Positions 11,589 to 24,814 of a stretch of 64,000 nt of DNA are shown piece after piece. The stretch comes from Allantophomopsis cytisporea (lineage: Eukaryota; Ascomycota; Leotiomycetes; Phacidiales; Phacidiaceae). The position numbers were made by a program, and so were the translations under genes. The stretch lies in the NCBI GenBank assembly GCA_024752435.1, contig CP103023.1, positions 868,001 through 932,000 of the forward strand, given 5' to 3'. Numbering within the stretch: position 1 is the stretch's first letter; each line of letters starts with the position of its first letter. The notes under the pieces were generated by a model. The model had not been told where the DNA came from. It saw only the letters and a list, made by a program, of their open reading frames with translations, and did not search any database.

Positions 11589-11862
11589 GGCTGGAATGGT
11601 TTGTTTTTATGTAGAGGTTTGACGCTCAAAGAGCAAAGAGATCAATCTGTCATGGTGTTCCGTTCTGTCTCTGGGTAAAGAGAGCAAGAATCGTAGTTTT
11701 GTAAAAAAGCAAGAAGAAAAGAAAGACGCAAAACGAAAAGTCGCGAACGAAGTTTCCACACACTGGTGCCCGTAGACCTAAATTTTTGCCGACACTAAGC
11801 CCTTTTCAGCAGCACACCGCCCACGGCCTCATTCTAACGCTCTTTGGAATAGATCCAGGTCC

Positions 11863-12621
11863 GTGCACCACCCGACAGGGCAGCTTCCAGAGCATCCAAT
11901 CATGGGTCCCAAGAGGTCGATCAATAAGAACAGGAAGACACCAGCAGCTCCTGATTCTCAGGCTGCCACCACAGTCACAGTCGCAGTCGCTGCTGGTGGT
12001 CCTTGTCCTGGTCCTGGTCTTGGTGCGGCATCCGATTCGAGAACGACAACTCCGTGTATTCCTGATACAACCACCGCTTCTACTGTTGCTCCCCACGCGC
12101 GCTCCGACGATCACCAGAAACATCAGCAGCAGCAACGTCAGAAGCAGAACAAGCATAAGAACAAACCCTCCTCCAAGTCGACTGCTACCGTTAGCAATCC
12201 CCTTCTGCAATATACTCAGGTCACAATTCCACTTACATCAGGCTCTACACAAACCTTGCTTTACGATCTCGACGACTATATCCATACTTGTATCCACTGC
12301 TGGCTTTATCGCAACGACGTACTTTACGCCTCCAGAAGTTTGGGTTGCTTCAACGACGAACTTCAGAAGAGCATTTTGACACATTATCGTACTCCTCCTG
12401 CTATTCTTCCACAGTTCGGAACCCCATTCGATCCCTTCGAAGAACATCCAGATTACAGATACAAATCTTACGTCGACAACCTCTACGCTCAATCCTACAA
12501 GCGCCTCCTCCCTGACAAGACCTGGCAGCCTCCACCACTCAGTAACAATTGGTGGCCAGCTCATAAATTTATCCCTCAAATCTTCAATACATTCAGCGAG
12601 GACTACGAGAAACACCGAAAA
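11863..12621 (+). CDS. In-frame upstream extension or separate hypothetical frame before LC8
   Basis: From ATG 11863 (or 11902) an open frame runs without a stop for 253 codons directly into the proposed first exon of the dynein light chain. If the intron at 12668-12721 is retained, the frame ends at 12699 and gives a 278-residue protein. The first ~100 residues are low-complexity (Gln/Lys/Thr-rich). Residues ~105-253 look like folded protein, rich in Trp, Tyr and Pro (for example KTWQPPPLSNNWWPAHKF). I do not recognise a family. Three explanations fit: an N-terminal extension of LC8, a separate overlapping gene, or a long 5' leader that is open by chance. It starts 275 bp from the divergent Mrd1 start. 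Confidence 0.4.
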
Positions 12622-13168
12622 ATGGCGCTCGAAAAGACCACAGAGAAGGATTTCCAAGCACCTGATGGTAAACTCAGCATTCCGCCTCTGCTACATTAAG
12701 AATTGATGCTGACTCTAACAGCTCAGGTTAAATCCGCAGACATGGTGGGTGCTGCGCCTTTGCTCACATGATTTCCGCTGACCAGATAGAGCGATGAAAT
12801 GCAAGCAGATGCTATTGAAGTAGCTACTGAAGCTCTGAAGAACAACAGTCTCGAGAAGGTATTTATCCTATACCATATTATTGGTAGACATACTAACGAT
12901 AGTAGGATATGGCACAGCACATCAAGAAAACCGTATGTGCTTCTAGCCACGATGGCCTCTTCGCACTCGACTAACCGTATAGTTCGATGATCAAAAAGGT
13001 CCAACATGGCACTGCATTGTAGGCCGCAACTTCGGTAGCTTCGTAACCCACGGTATGTCGCGACTCCTGGTTCCAGAAACCCAGCAAATCTAACAAAGAA
13101 CAGAGACCAAGCACTTCATCTACTTCTACCTCGGCCACTACGCAATCCTCCTCTTCAAGACTCAATAA
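12622..13168 (+). CDS. Dynein light chain, LC8 family
   Basis: Small dimeric hub protein of cytoplasmic dynein that binds short linear motifs. It serves nuclear migration and vesicle transport. Exons join(12622..12667, 12722..12744, 12790..12858, 12906..12932, 12983..13052, 13104..13168) give 99 residues, the usual fungal size, with five introns of 45-54 bp, each with clear splice signals (for example GACTAAC branch at ~12968-12974). The diagnostic LC8 signature is complete: KSADMSDEMQ near the start, TWHCIVGRNFGSFVTHETKH, then FIYFYLGHYAILLFK at the C-terminus. The last two residues are TQ rather than SG. The start at 12622 was chosen for family length; the frame is also open far upstream (see the 11863 entry). 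Confidence 0.93.
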
Positions 13169-14651
13169 ACATCAGGGACGCGTCGAAAAAAGGTGGATGG
13201 ATACGATTACACGATCTATAAACGTGGAGATGGCGAACTGAAAGGCATGTCAAGGCGAGGTAGTTGCGAGGACTGGATGTATGTACATACTAGCTAAGAC
13301 GCATGTCATCGCACACACGGCAAGGAAAATAATAAGAAGAACGATTTGATTTCCCAATGAGAGACCACAATCACGCTTGATAGGTGTTGATAACCAGTAG
13401 AGTCCGCAATGCATTTAAATCTTATCCGCGGTAGAAGATCATGTTGTGATCGCCACATGGAACCAACAGCTCCTTCCATGTAATGCACATCAAAATGGTG
13501 TCAGACGTACATCTGATCGTCGAGTCTGGGTGTTTTAGCAAATAGGAGCATAGGTAGCTAGTCCATACCTGACGCAGCACGCAGTACATCAGATGAAGGT
13601 TATGCAGCCTGAGGCCCCATAAAATCATCAGTCACGTGCTCTGCCTACCAAGTACCAAGCACGCCAAGGAGCATTTTCATACAATTGCCACACGAATAAA
13701 GCACTTCAATCACCTCCTACAATTTCCCAATGTCACGGAAGATGATTTCTGAAGATTGAAATCTCTCAGCTAAGTACGCAGTACACAGAACACAGTACGT
13801 ACTACTGTGTAGAGAGTATTCTCGTCTGGTGCGTGAATGCAAGCATACTGTACGGCGTACAACTGCGTAGAATAGATTTTGTTTGTTTCGGAGATATTTC
13901 CGACGAAAGTTGATATGAAATTGAAAATGAAAATGAAGATGAATTATTGTGACCATGAGAATTTTTATTCACATGTAGATTTACTACGCTTTCAGATCTG
14001 AAATATGAGTGTCCTCTTCGTGATTTTTTTTGATAAGATGCTCAGTTTGACGAATATAAGAAAGTCACTGAAACCATTGAAATTATTTTGAAATCGCTTT
14101 TGTGGGAAGCAATTCTGTTCTGGTTGACAAATCAACTCAGTCTTCGATCCCTGCGAAGACGAAAACATGAGTATCACAAGTCTTATAAGTCTCATAAGTA
14201 TCATAACAAACAACAAAGTGAGATCACTCAAGTCTCAAAACATATAAGCACAGTATTGATTGCCTAGTACTCAATATACTAGTTCTCATCTGTCATATCC
14301 TATCTCAACCATCTCAACCATTTAAATCACCTCAACAACCTCAACAACCTCAACCATCTCATTCAACTCTCATCCATCCATACCACTCATCTCATCTCCC
14401 CATTTCCCAATCGACCTCTCAATAAGAACAAAAATCAAATACTCCCTATATGCACCTTGCTTGCTTTCCACCCTTCCATAAAATCAACGCCAGCTGGATA
14501 ACATCAAAAGAACAAGTGAAAAAGAAAAGAGTTTTTTTTAAATGAAAAAAACGCAGACCAAACAAACTCCATATTATGCTTCGTTATTCGAATCGTTCAT
14601 CCCATATCGGGAAACTCCCAGGGTGAGGGGTCGTAGTACAGCCCAATCATC
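13169..14651. other. Convergent intergenic region, no gene
   Basis: 1.5 kb between the 3' ends of the light-chain and ELL genes. It contains an inverted repeat at 13790-13810 (8-bp arms ACACAGTA/TACTGTGT around 5 bases), short ATAAGT-type tandem runs near 14170-14205, and a pyrimidine-rich run of CTCAAC units at 14305-14400. No open frame looks like protein. Confidence 0.6.
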
Positions 14652-16829
14652 TCAAGAACTAGCTCTATAATCTCTCCAGAATCCCTCCTTCTCCTTCGAA
14701 AGACGCGTGTACATGTCCCTCAAGCGAATGCACTTGCGCTCAAACTCCTTGTTCTTAACCTTGTACGCCACAAGTTCCTCCCGAAGACGAATATAATCCT
14801 TCCAGTCGCGCTTCCATTGCAAACCCCGATCGCGAACATTGTTCTTGGTGACTCTTCCATGCAGAACCTTCTGGTGGTGCTGTGTCTTCGTGCCGTCAGG
14901 GGAGCGATCGGAAGAGGTCGAGGTGGTGTATGCGGCGTCGATGTCGGATGCATTGGCTGGCGACGAGGCGAGTGGAGAGGACTTCTGTGGAGAAGTGGTC
15001 TTCTTGCTGCTTACGGAAGCAGAAGAGGCAAGAGAGGTGCTGGAGACATTGGTAGACTGGGAAGTTCTCGATGCGTCGGACATGCGGTGCTTAGCGGCCT
15101 TTTCAGCATCCTCAGCGGCTTTCTTAGATTTCTTAGCAGCAGGGGTCTCGATATCGTTATCTCTAACACGCTTCGCAGGCTTGGAGTGAATGGCTGAGGT
15201 TGGTTGAGGATTTGAGGCAGGCTTCTTGGTTGGAGCTGGAGCTGCTGGAGCCGGAGCTGGTGCAGGAGGCTGCAAATAGTCATCGGACTCATCTGAATCG
15301 TTTACGAATTCGCTCGACTTGAATTTTTCCTGACCGGCAGAGGACTTCTGCTTCGAGGCCTGCGCCTTGGATGGCTTACCCAATATTCTCTTTGCCTGTG
15401 CCTCCTTCTCACTAATTCTCTTCTTGTTGGTAACAGGCGGCTGGGAGGTGGATCGATTGTCAGACTTCTTTGGGCTTGATTTCTCGCCAATACTATCCTC
15501 CTCGTTATCCGCCTGCTTGGCCTGTGGGTTTGGACTCTTGCTAGCTTTCAAGACCTTGGCTGGCTTTGGAAGTGCACGCTTCTCCGCGGTTTCGGCAATC
15601 TTGCTCTGCAGCTTGGAGAGGCACTTTCCGGTACCACGCTCCTTAACCGGAAGCAACAATTCCCATTCCGGCTCTCCGGTACCCATGCGCAATTTGTCGT
15701 AGGCTTTGATTGCATTGGCAATTGCTGACTCTCTCAAGGCATGAGATTCGTATGGGTATTTGAAGACATTGAGTTCCTTGTAGCACTTATGGCGAAGCTT
15801 GTACTTGTCTCCATCGACATCGGCAACCTTGTCGAGCGTGGAGAGAAACTCAGATGGGGATTTGCCAGTGCGCTCAGCAAATTCCTTTTCGGTGAGGGGG
15901 CTGACGGCAAGCTCGTGAATGAGGGTGGATCGGATAGAGTTGGGACCACCGTTGGAGGTGGGAGCGAGAGAAGGAGAGCCTACATCACTGAGGGCAGGCG
16001 AGGTTGGCATCGAGCGGGTAGTATCGTTACCAAGGGACTGATTCTTGCCAGTCAAGAATCGTTTGGTGTTGGAGATTGCCTTGGCAGGGCCTTTCTTCTG
16101 GACTGGTGGTGGGAGACCACTGCCATCCTTGATGTATTTAATTCTGCAATCAACCGTTAGATTTGCCGTTTCTGACATGTGGGGAACTTACGTGTTGTTG
16201 CTCTTCTTTGCTGTCTCCTTAGCCATGGAGTTCTGGAGGGTCGCAAGAGCAGAATCAGCACCAGCTGTGACAGCAGAGGTGGTATCGGTAGCAGCTGCGG
16301 GGGTAGATGAAGCTGGTCTGGCGGTAGGGACCATTCTCTTCATTTGGAAGATCGAATGCTTGGAAGTGAAGAAGGGCATTGTCGGCGATGTTGAAGTATT
16401 TGCTGTGTCGAGTTCTGAGCGGTAGAGTTCTGTTGTGAAAGTATCCTCGTTATACGCAAAATGTTGTTCGTTGTTTCCGTAGGAAAGGACCTGAGAAGTT
16501 TGAAGATTGATCAGTTACATGCTTCAGAAGTTGCTATTGTCTTTTGTGATGCCCATTGTTCTCAATTGTCATTAAGGTAACAATTGCTGGTGGTCAAGCG
16601 CTTTCCAGCCGCACACTTTATGACAATACGGATTAGGAATAACAATAACAACAATAGAGCTTACGGGATTAGTTCCCAAGGACAGTTGAATTCCCTTTCC
16701 ATTTCGAACACATTTAATCATATCCTCAATCACATTATCTGGTATAGTGACATTGTATGCCTCGGGTCCGCCCTTCGCAGAGGAGGAATCGAGCGATAAG
16801 CCCGTCTTGGGTATGAGGAGGGAAGGCAT
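14652..16829 (-). CDS. ell1: RNA polymerase II elongation factor ELL-like protein
   Basis: Homologue of the ELL family, which binds RNA polymerase II and suppresses pausing; in fission yeast it works with Eaf1. Exons complement(14652..16143, 16192..16490, 16665..16829) give 651 residues, with introns of 174 and 48 bp. The N-terminus has the fungal ELL layout: a short GLSLD segment, then VIEDMIKCVRNGKGIQLSLG, and YGNNEQHFAY...ELYRS after the first intron. A winged-helix-like block (residues ~250-320, LIHELAVSPLTEKEF...) follows. A long Lys/Ser/Pro/Ala-rich linker leads to a charged helical C-terminal domain (~600-650, LREELVAYKVKNKEFERKC) like the occludin/ELL domain. The start at 16829 gives the expected MPSLLIPKTGL opening. 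It faces the 8.5 kb repeat-rich interval. Confidence 0.85.
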
Positions 16830-17640
16830 CGTGGATGGAGACGGTACTCGTAGGATTTTTTTATTTTATGGGATTTCGTTACACCCGTGAGGATAGTCTC
16901 TTATGAGGATTTCGTAAGGGGTATGAAGATATTGGGTTGACTGGTGGTTGCTCTCGCGATCGTTATCGTTCTCGTTATTCTTCTTCTCGTTCGTGACTAT
17001 GGCTCAACAGCCTTCCCGACACTTAAAGAATAATTTATTCTTGTCCATTGATCACCAGTACCTTCCAAGCAAAAGCACAGCAAGCAGACTTGTGGGTAAT
17101 TATGAGAGGAGCAAACTGCTAGGAGGCTATTGCATATGCATATAGGTGCGGGTACGAGGAGCGGTGTTCGGATGGTGGAGAGAGGAGGAATCGGAGGCAG
17201 AGCGGAGAGCGGAGAGGTACTCGGCGGTAAATTGAGGAGGAATTTCAAGTCGATCGTTGAAGCTGACTGTCAGAGATGAAGTTCAACTTGGAGCTGGCGT
17301 GAGAAAGTAGTGAGGGGAGAGGAGTGGACGAGATTCGGAGTGAGATGACTTGGAGCCAAGAGGTGAAGCGGTAAAGCGGGTAGAGTGGATTAAAGAGGAA
17401 GAAGGAACGAGTTTGAGTGAATGTTGGAGAGGAGATGATGATGATGATGATGTTGGTGAGGAGTAGAAGGAGGTTGAAAGAGAATGTGCACACAGTCACC
17501 CATACACACACACACACCTACTCAATGTAAAGAGAGAAGAGAAGAAGAGTTGGTGGAGGTGATTGTGGTTGTGGTGGTGGTGGTGATGATGGTGGGTGTG
17601 AGGTGTGTGAGGTGTGTGAGTGAGCGGCGGTAGTACCGTA

Positions 17641-17669
17641 GTGGTGGTGGTGGTGGTGGTGGTGGTGGT
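17641..17669 (+). repeat. (GTG)n microsatellite
   Basis: About ten perfect GTG units, preceded from 17550 by a 90-bp imperfect GTG/GTGTGAG-rich stretch. Likely length-polymorphic. Confidence 0.95.
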
Positions 17670-18009
17670 CGGTGGAGTTGGGAAGTTGTCTGGTCGTTAG
17701 TAAGACTTACATTTACAGTTGCAGCGGTAGGCGACTTAGTGCATGCACTACTACACTTAAGGTATTATAATTGGAGTGGACATGGAGTGGAATGAATGGG
17801 AGACTTTGATTTGATTGATTTAATTGATTGGCACAAACACTCAAATAGGACAAGGGTAGCATGGGGCCAGCCGGGCACTGGCGGGGAGAGAGGGTCGGGA
17901 GAGGGGGGGGGGGCAGAGCACACGCAGAGAAGGGTAAGGGAATGCCTAGGAATACCTAGGATAAGTCAATATACTGGGCTGAACTGGGGGCTTAGGCTTG
18001 GTCTGAGCT

Positions 18010-18180
18010 GAGGGGAGAAAGAAGGGAAAGAGGAAGAGAGATAGAGAATAGGATAATAGGATAATCGAGAGAGAGGGGGAGGGAGAGGGATGCAGAGAGA
18101 TAGAGAGAGGAAGAGGAAGAAGGATGCAGAGAGATAGAGAGAGAGAGAGAGAGAGGAATGAGATTCAGAGAAAGAGATGA
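18010..18180 (+). repeat. Purine-rich GA tract
   Basis: A 170-bp almost pure purine run on the plus strand, ending in a perfect (AG)10 at 18136-18155. Strand asymmetry of this length can form triplex or other non-B structures. A similar perfect (AG) run lies at 19373-19393. Confidence 0.9.
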
Positions 18181-19900
18181 ATCCGTCTCCGAATGATTCA
18201 CGAGATGCCCAATACAATCAGGTGAATTTCTTTTTGTATGTGTGGATGTATTCATTCTATGCTACGAACTAATTAGATATGTATACCAAGTAACTATGCG
18301 TATTGAAGAATGTGGTTGTCTCTCTTATTTGGATGTCCTGGGTATCGACTGATTGTCACCCTCATCATTCTCGTCAGATCTTTTCTTCATTTTCTTTTGC
18401 TTTCTGTCAATCTTATGACACTTTCAATATGTTACTTGATTATAAATATTCTCTTGCCCGCACAAGCGAAATGGCGATACAGTCAGTCATGAAGTATTAT
18501 CCATCCGTACCAAAAAGAAGACATTGAAATAAAAAATACTCCCGAATACGTGCGATCGAATGTGTAGATTGCTTGCTCTCTTGATTACAATTACAATGGT
18601 TGATGAGATAGTTCAAAAGAAAATCAAAAAGCTACATGAACCCCAAAAACACTCAACCTCTTCAAATTCCTATGGGCGATCAATCATCACCGTGGTTTTC
18701 GTCTATTTCCAGACACTTCTCTCTTCCCCATCCATTCTCGGCCCAAAAGTCCTCATGTCTAGAAAATTCAAACCAAAAAAATGTAACGTAGGTATGCAGG
18801 CAATATCTGCAGGTTCAGCCTAGTAAGTATGGAGCACAAAAACTCCACCACACAATGGGAATCCTGGATCTTCAGACAGGACCATCATCTCAATCATCCA
18901 TAAAGCCGCCGACGGTTCCCCTCATACCCCTCATACCCCAATAGAATAACTAATACCTACCGGTCAAAGCAAGTTCAAGTCCAAGTGTAAAGTCCAAAGT
19001 CCAAGACTCAAGATCATGATCAAGATCCAGGACCAATTCCAAGTCCATATTCATCATCCCATCCAAAGAGCAAAGCCAACAGCCATTGTTCCGCGCATGT
19101 TCGAGGCGTCTGGCTGAAAAGGCCTGCTCTTTGTATGCATTAGGCCTGGTTCGGGGAAACAAGCAAAAAGACCGAAGGGAAAAATACGGTACGGTGACCT
19201 AGGCGAAAGTCCGCCTTACTTATTTATTCCTCCGTCAGCCCCCGGATCAGCAGAGGTAAGTGAGCGAACGGTTTCTTTTTCTTTTTTTCCCTGATAAGTA
19301 TTTATGAACATGAGACGATCTGCTTTCTCTTTTGGAATTTTATTTGAGGGAAAGAGGAGAGGGATACAGAATAGAGAGAGAGAGAGAGAGAGAAAATAAT
19401 AGGGAAACAATAAATAATCGACAATTAGAGTGACCAAAAAAGAGAGAGGAGGTAAGTTGATTCAATATTCCCGTTCCCGTACCTCACATAGGCATTCTGT
19501 GCTCGTGCATGGTACTTACATGCAAGAAATGGTGACGAGTGACTGATCATTCGGACTACGACTCGTGTGTCATCCATCCTCTCCATACCAAAGGATCAAA
19601 ATAACGTCGAAGGGGAAGGGAAGGGAAGGGTAGCGGAAGGGAAAGAAAAGAAGCGCTATGATGATGATGATGATCACTCAACTTTCAAGTCTGCAGTGAG
19701 ATCCCTCTTCGTCGCATTCCTCTTCCCAATTCCATCATGCTCATCTCTCATTGCTCATTATTGCGCATTTATTACTATCATTCTTTTTTCTGCCATTATC
19801 TCAGCACTCAAATCATCCCATAGACCGCTTTCTTTACCTTGCCCCGACTTTCTCCCCTCCCCTCCCTCCCCTTCGTATTCTCTCCACGGAATTATCCAGT

Positions 19901-19950
19901 TCAACCCAGTTCAACCCAGCTCAACCCAAGCTCAACCCAGCTCAACCCAG
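19901..19950 (+). repeat. 10-bp tandem repeat, unit CTCAACCCAG
   Basis: Five copies of a 10-bp unit with one slip in the third copy and a TTCAACCCAG variant in the first two. It lies in a pyrimidine-rich context inside the gene-free interval. Confidence 0.9.
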
Positions 19951-20837
19951 CATTTGTCTAGAACTCTTGTCTTGAAAGAGCATGTGTGGGCAGGGCGAGC
20001 TGGACCGTACACCCGGCTCGTCCACTAAGAGATCTTACCAAGGTGAGATGCGGTACGGGACTTCCAGACGATCAGAGTGGTGGCAGAACAAACAAAACAA
20101 AACCGTATAACTGTGTACTGTGTAAAAAAGAGAAGGACAAAAAGCACAAAACACACACCAAACGTTCCCCGAGTGCTGCACGCATATCGGATGAACTCCC
20201 TATGTTTTCCTTCGAATCTGTAACAAGATCAGGGGAATTGATGGTTGTATATAAAGTAATGTCATATTGGTTGATATAGGCTACGAACAAAGTGATTTGC
20301 CGCCAGGACCATGGGATAGCATCATCATGCTTTACGACGGGACAATTTTTTTGTTGGTGTTAATCCCTCGAAATTCGATTCGAAAGCGGAAAGTTTGAAA
20401 ATCGGGGGATCCGTTTTTTTAGATTCTCTTCGACTTACCAAAATGTTGGGTATCAGTATATGGAGTATTATGCATTGCACCCCCTTCATCTCCCTTGGAC
20501 AAGCACGATAAAGATACTCTACTACTCACTAATTGGGGGCGAATTTATCCTTCACACTGGGCCTAAGTACCCGTTGCATACCCTCCCGACAGCTGAACCA
20601 TGCAAGGCAAAGCAAGGCAAGGCAAGGCAACGCAGAGAGAGAGAGAGATAGACAGCTACTACTGCGTACTGCCTCCGGTAGCAGCAAGTCGGTCATGTAC
20701 CCTGCATGGTCCATCTCCCGCGCAAAGTCCCAGCACGAGGAGGGCAGTGGAGGGGGAGTTTTGCTGTGGTGTACTGTGGTGTGGTGTGCTGTGAAGACGG
20801 ATTCGATGGAATGAGCGAATGAATGATTGTGGCGGGA

Positions 20838-20874
20838 GGATTTGGATTTGGATTTGGATTTGCATTTGCATTTG
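20838..20874 (+). repeat. (GGATTT)n hexamer repeat
   Basis: Six hexamer units; the last two have changed to GCATTT. A short variant array in non-coding sequence. Confidence 0.9.
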
Positions 20875-21808
20875 AGATTGTACGACGAGGGATGATTAGA
20901 GTGAGGCTTTGTGTAGTACGAGAGTAAGCTGATAGGTAAGGTCGAGTAAGGTAAGGTAAGGTACACATGAAGAATAATACGTGAAGGATGATATAAGTAG
21001 GGTCGAATTGAACGATGGATCCTTCGGGGCACCGTTTTTGATTTTGTGTGCTGGCTGTGTATGTACGTAGTAGATGTTCGTATGAGTGAATAGTGTTTAT
21101 TTTTGTCCGACAGCATGAATTGCTAGTAGTAGTACGACAACATATACATACATATATACTACATACATACTATTACCCATACATAAATAACAACATTCAT
21201 AGATAATGTGTCTATTCACATATGATAAATAAACATGGTTGGTCATGTTGGTCGTGTAACAGCACAACATGTATGTAGGTACAGCACATCTTCGTATCTC
21301 ATAATTTCATCACACAATACAGTCATTCACATTCTGCTGTATATCGTCATAATCGCCCTACGCAAGTTGTTAAACGTGCCATAGAATCAACCTTGTTGAA
21401 ATCTTCGCCAACCGCCATAATCCATGAATATTATCCGTCACTCCCGTAAATGAAAGCATCGAGGACAAATCCGATACATAAATACATATACAAATACACA
21501 TATGAAGACATACATACATAAATACAGACAGAAATAGAGAAAAACAGTATATATAAATATATAAATATATACGACCATATCTTCTTGGTTACGATAAAAA
21601 GAGTCGAACTTAGACGTGGGCTTTTGAAACGATAAATTCAAGCTTCTTCATAGTGGGCCAATTTATAAATGAGCGTCCCTTTCTTTATCTTCTCCGACAA
21701 GCCCCCCCCCTTCGTCTCGTCTCATCTTGTCGCTGCGCTGGAACATAATTAGGAATCTTACCTTACTACTGTATAAACACAGAGAAGCAGAGAAGCAAAG
21801 AAGCAGAG

Positions 21809-21840
21809 CACACAGCACAGCACAGCACAGCACAGCACAG
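21809..21840 (+). repeat. (GCACA)n pentamer repeat
   Basis: Six pentamer units, perfect after the first. A second pentamer array, ATGCC, follows at 21965-21989. Confidence 0.9.
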
Positions 21841-22593
21841 CTTAGTACATCCAACACAGCCGCCCCTCGTTGGTCCCTCGTCTCGTCTCGTCTTGTCCGT
21901 CCGTCTGCTTTGAACTTGCTTGTGTAACAGACATGAACTCGTAGATCGATCACCAGTGCGCTTTGCCATGCCATGCCATGCCATGCCATAATCCAGTTCC
22001 CCGATGTTTCGAAATCTTGTCTTCCCATTCGTTCTCTCTTCTCTCCTCAGGCCCGAAGAAGGGTTCCGGGTTCCAGTTCCCAGTTCCAGTTTCAGTGTCC
22101 CATGCCATTTCAATACCCTCTCTCTCTCCATTACCCTTTCTTTTTCTCCATCCATCATAAATCAAGGAATATAAAATCCATCCGATGGGAGGAGAAAGGA
22201 GAGGGGAGTTTTCTTATGGTCCTCATTCATTCATTTATTAACCGCCCATTTTTGAATGCGCCCGGTTTTCCCTTCGACATGCCCCTGTCCGAGAGGAAGA
22301 TTGCAGAAAGGGAGGTCGAACCCGTTAAATAATGTAGTCGGCCATACGACAGAAGGAAATCTCCCTGCTTTTCTTTCCCTCATTGAGACTTTGCATGCGG
22401 TTGTTGATGGATGAGGATGGCTTCGTCACACCGTCTCTGCATGGGGGGAGGGGGGGGTTTATTGACAAGGACGAGTACGGGATACTGGACGGCATATTAC
22501 CCACGATGCCGGTGTTCTACGCATGAGATGAATGGGCTTCGAGAAGAAGCTGTACTGCAAGGGAGATTCGATGGGAAGGATGATTTTTATCCC

Positions 22594-22594
<1 letters not shown>

Positions 22595-22627
<33 letters not shown>
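22595..22627 (+). repeat. (TCA)n microsatellite
   Basis: Eleven near-perfect TCA units in the gene-free interval. Confidence 0.93.
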
Positions 22628-24814
22628 CCATCGTTAAATTGATCACACGCAAAGTGGTCACGAACTCACCTCATCCAATCTCCTCTGGTGCTCTGTCATT
22701 TCATAAATTTAAAACACATCTACTTCCACAAACGCTCAAAGGTCAGCTTCACCACTGTAGTCAAGCTCCACTCCCACCCTTCGACTCGCTCCAAAGGTGC
22801 TACTCTTGTACTCTCTCGGTGGTCTGTGACTTTGTGAGGCGAATTGGCCCATTGGGAAAGTATTTTTTTTCTTTTCTTTGCCCGCTTGGGACCGATTCAT
22901 TAACGTCGCTTGCCCTGTGCTTCGCGCCGGATTGAGAAAGCTTCGCAAAAGGTGTACTGTGTAGAGGATGGCTCTCCGAAAGTGTGCATGGCGTGAGCAA
23001 CTAACAACTCCGTACCTTGGTGCTAGGGAGAGACAGCATGAGTGACAAGGTAGGGTAAGGTAAGGTAAGGTATGGCAATGTGCGGAGTAGAGCGGTTCAG
23101 ATCGCATGTAGGTGGGGAGTTGTACTCCGTGAGATACGATACTACTAGCGTTTATATGTTCAAGAGAAATATGATATGTATTATGTTTCTAGATGGATTG
23201 AAGTATAGTATTATACTTGTGCACAGGACTTGTACGATGTCTTGGTCTGTATGGGAGAGGGTGTAGAGGGGCACAGCTGACCGGATTGAGTGGAGTAGAG
23301 TATCTACCTACTACGTAGCTATGTTACGTACAAGGATTATTATGGTGCTATGTTATGAGAACATCAGAAAGTTACCAATCCAGTGAGATTCCTCAAGAGA
23401 AACCGAGGAAAAAGAAGAGAATATAATCCTCTACAACAAGTACAAGACTTCTCAAGAATACATGGTAAATAAATATATGTAAATATACATACTTCAGCAA
23501 GTTTACGCGCATCTCACTACACCTCTTCCCAAACCCTCACACTCTCCATCCACACAAGCACAACCTCCAACCTCTGGCGTCCGCCTCGCAACAATAAATG
23601 AGGAATGAGAGAATCAATTGGGCGTCGGGCTGAAGCCTCAATAATCATACACAGTACCCGGGATCCCCATTCAACGTCAGCCGCAGACGAAGTGTCAGCC
23701 CACCCGACGCTTTCATCCCAAAAAGTCCTGGTGGTCCTGATTCCTTTCACATCGACCTCGCACAACTCGAGAGGGCTTCTTCAATTCGTAACGACGCTTC
23801 TCTGCAGCAGCTGATATTGCGAAATCCTTCCTGTACTATCTGGCCATCTGGCCATCTGGCTGAACGGTTGAAATGGTTGAAATGTCAAGATGCTGCGCGG
23901 GCATGTATCGGATACAGACGGACCTTACTGACCAGCCTGTTGTTTGTCGTCTCTTCTCCGCGCCAGGGACTTTCTCATCAGTCGTAAATAAAGCAGGTTG
24001 AGTGAGGTATGATTAGGTATGTAGACTGCCTGCCTTACCCGAATGCGTGGAAGGAGGGTTACTGTTGCTATCCCGGTTGCTGCATGACTCTTCCATATAT
24101 TCTACTGTACCGCGTCCACATATCATGTATGCAATGGATCTTAGTTATCTGTGTGGATGGATGCTTGCAAAACTCCTCCCAATATTTTTGCAGGGCAAGG
24201 AAAAGAAAGAAGGTGTTGCATATATGAATTAAATAGAAAGTACGCAATACATTGCTGGCCACCCGATCCCTCCCCCGCGAATTATCTGATATATTCTAGG
24301 AAGGTAAAAAGCCGGCAGATATAGATTAATCTCGAAGTTAACTAAATACCCTTTCTATATCGCCTCAGATGACTTTTGCCACAACTTTACTCTTTCGGCA
24401 GGATTGTGATAGCGATTATGATGGTATGGTATAGTGTGGTATGGCGATGGAGATGGTGTCGAGATCGTTCCTTAAGGAGCGGATGTCATGGACTTGGGCC
24501 GCTGGCCACGGCCATCATGGTGGATGGCCATATGCAGTGTGCCTGACCATGCATTATTCGATTGGACGACCGTCAGGAACAAATGTGAATCTGAATATGA
24601 ACATGAACATGAAAAGGAACGATGTTTGTTCTTGTGATCCCGCCTTGCATCTTACCCGAGATGGGGGGGAAAGGAGATCGATGATGGTGGGGTAGATGGC
24701 GCTTCACTTGTTGGAGTTGGTTCTATTATTCTATCTTATGAGAATACACGATATATCGACTAAACGTTGCTTGTTGCTTGTTGGTTGGCGGTTATTGTGA
24801 TGTAAGTCATATTA

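Noticed and set aside
11786..12379. 197-codon plus-strand frame overlapping the LC8 upstream extension
   Set aside because: Lies in another phase of the same low-complexity DNA and lacks protein-like segments, whereas the alternative phase joins LC8.
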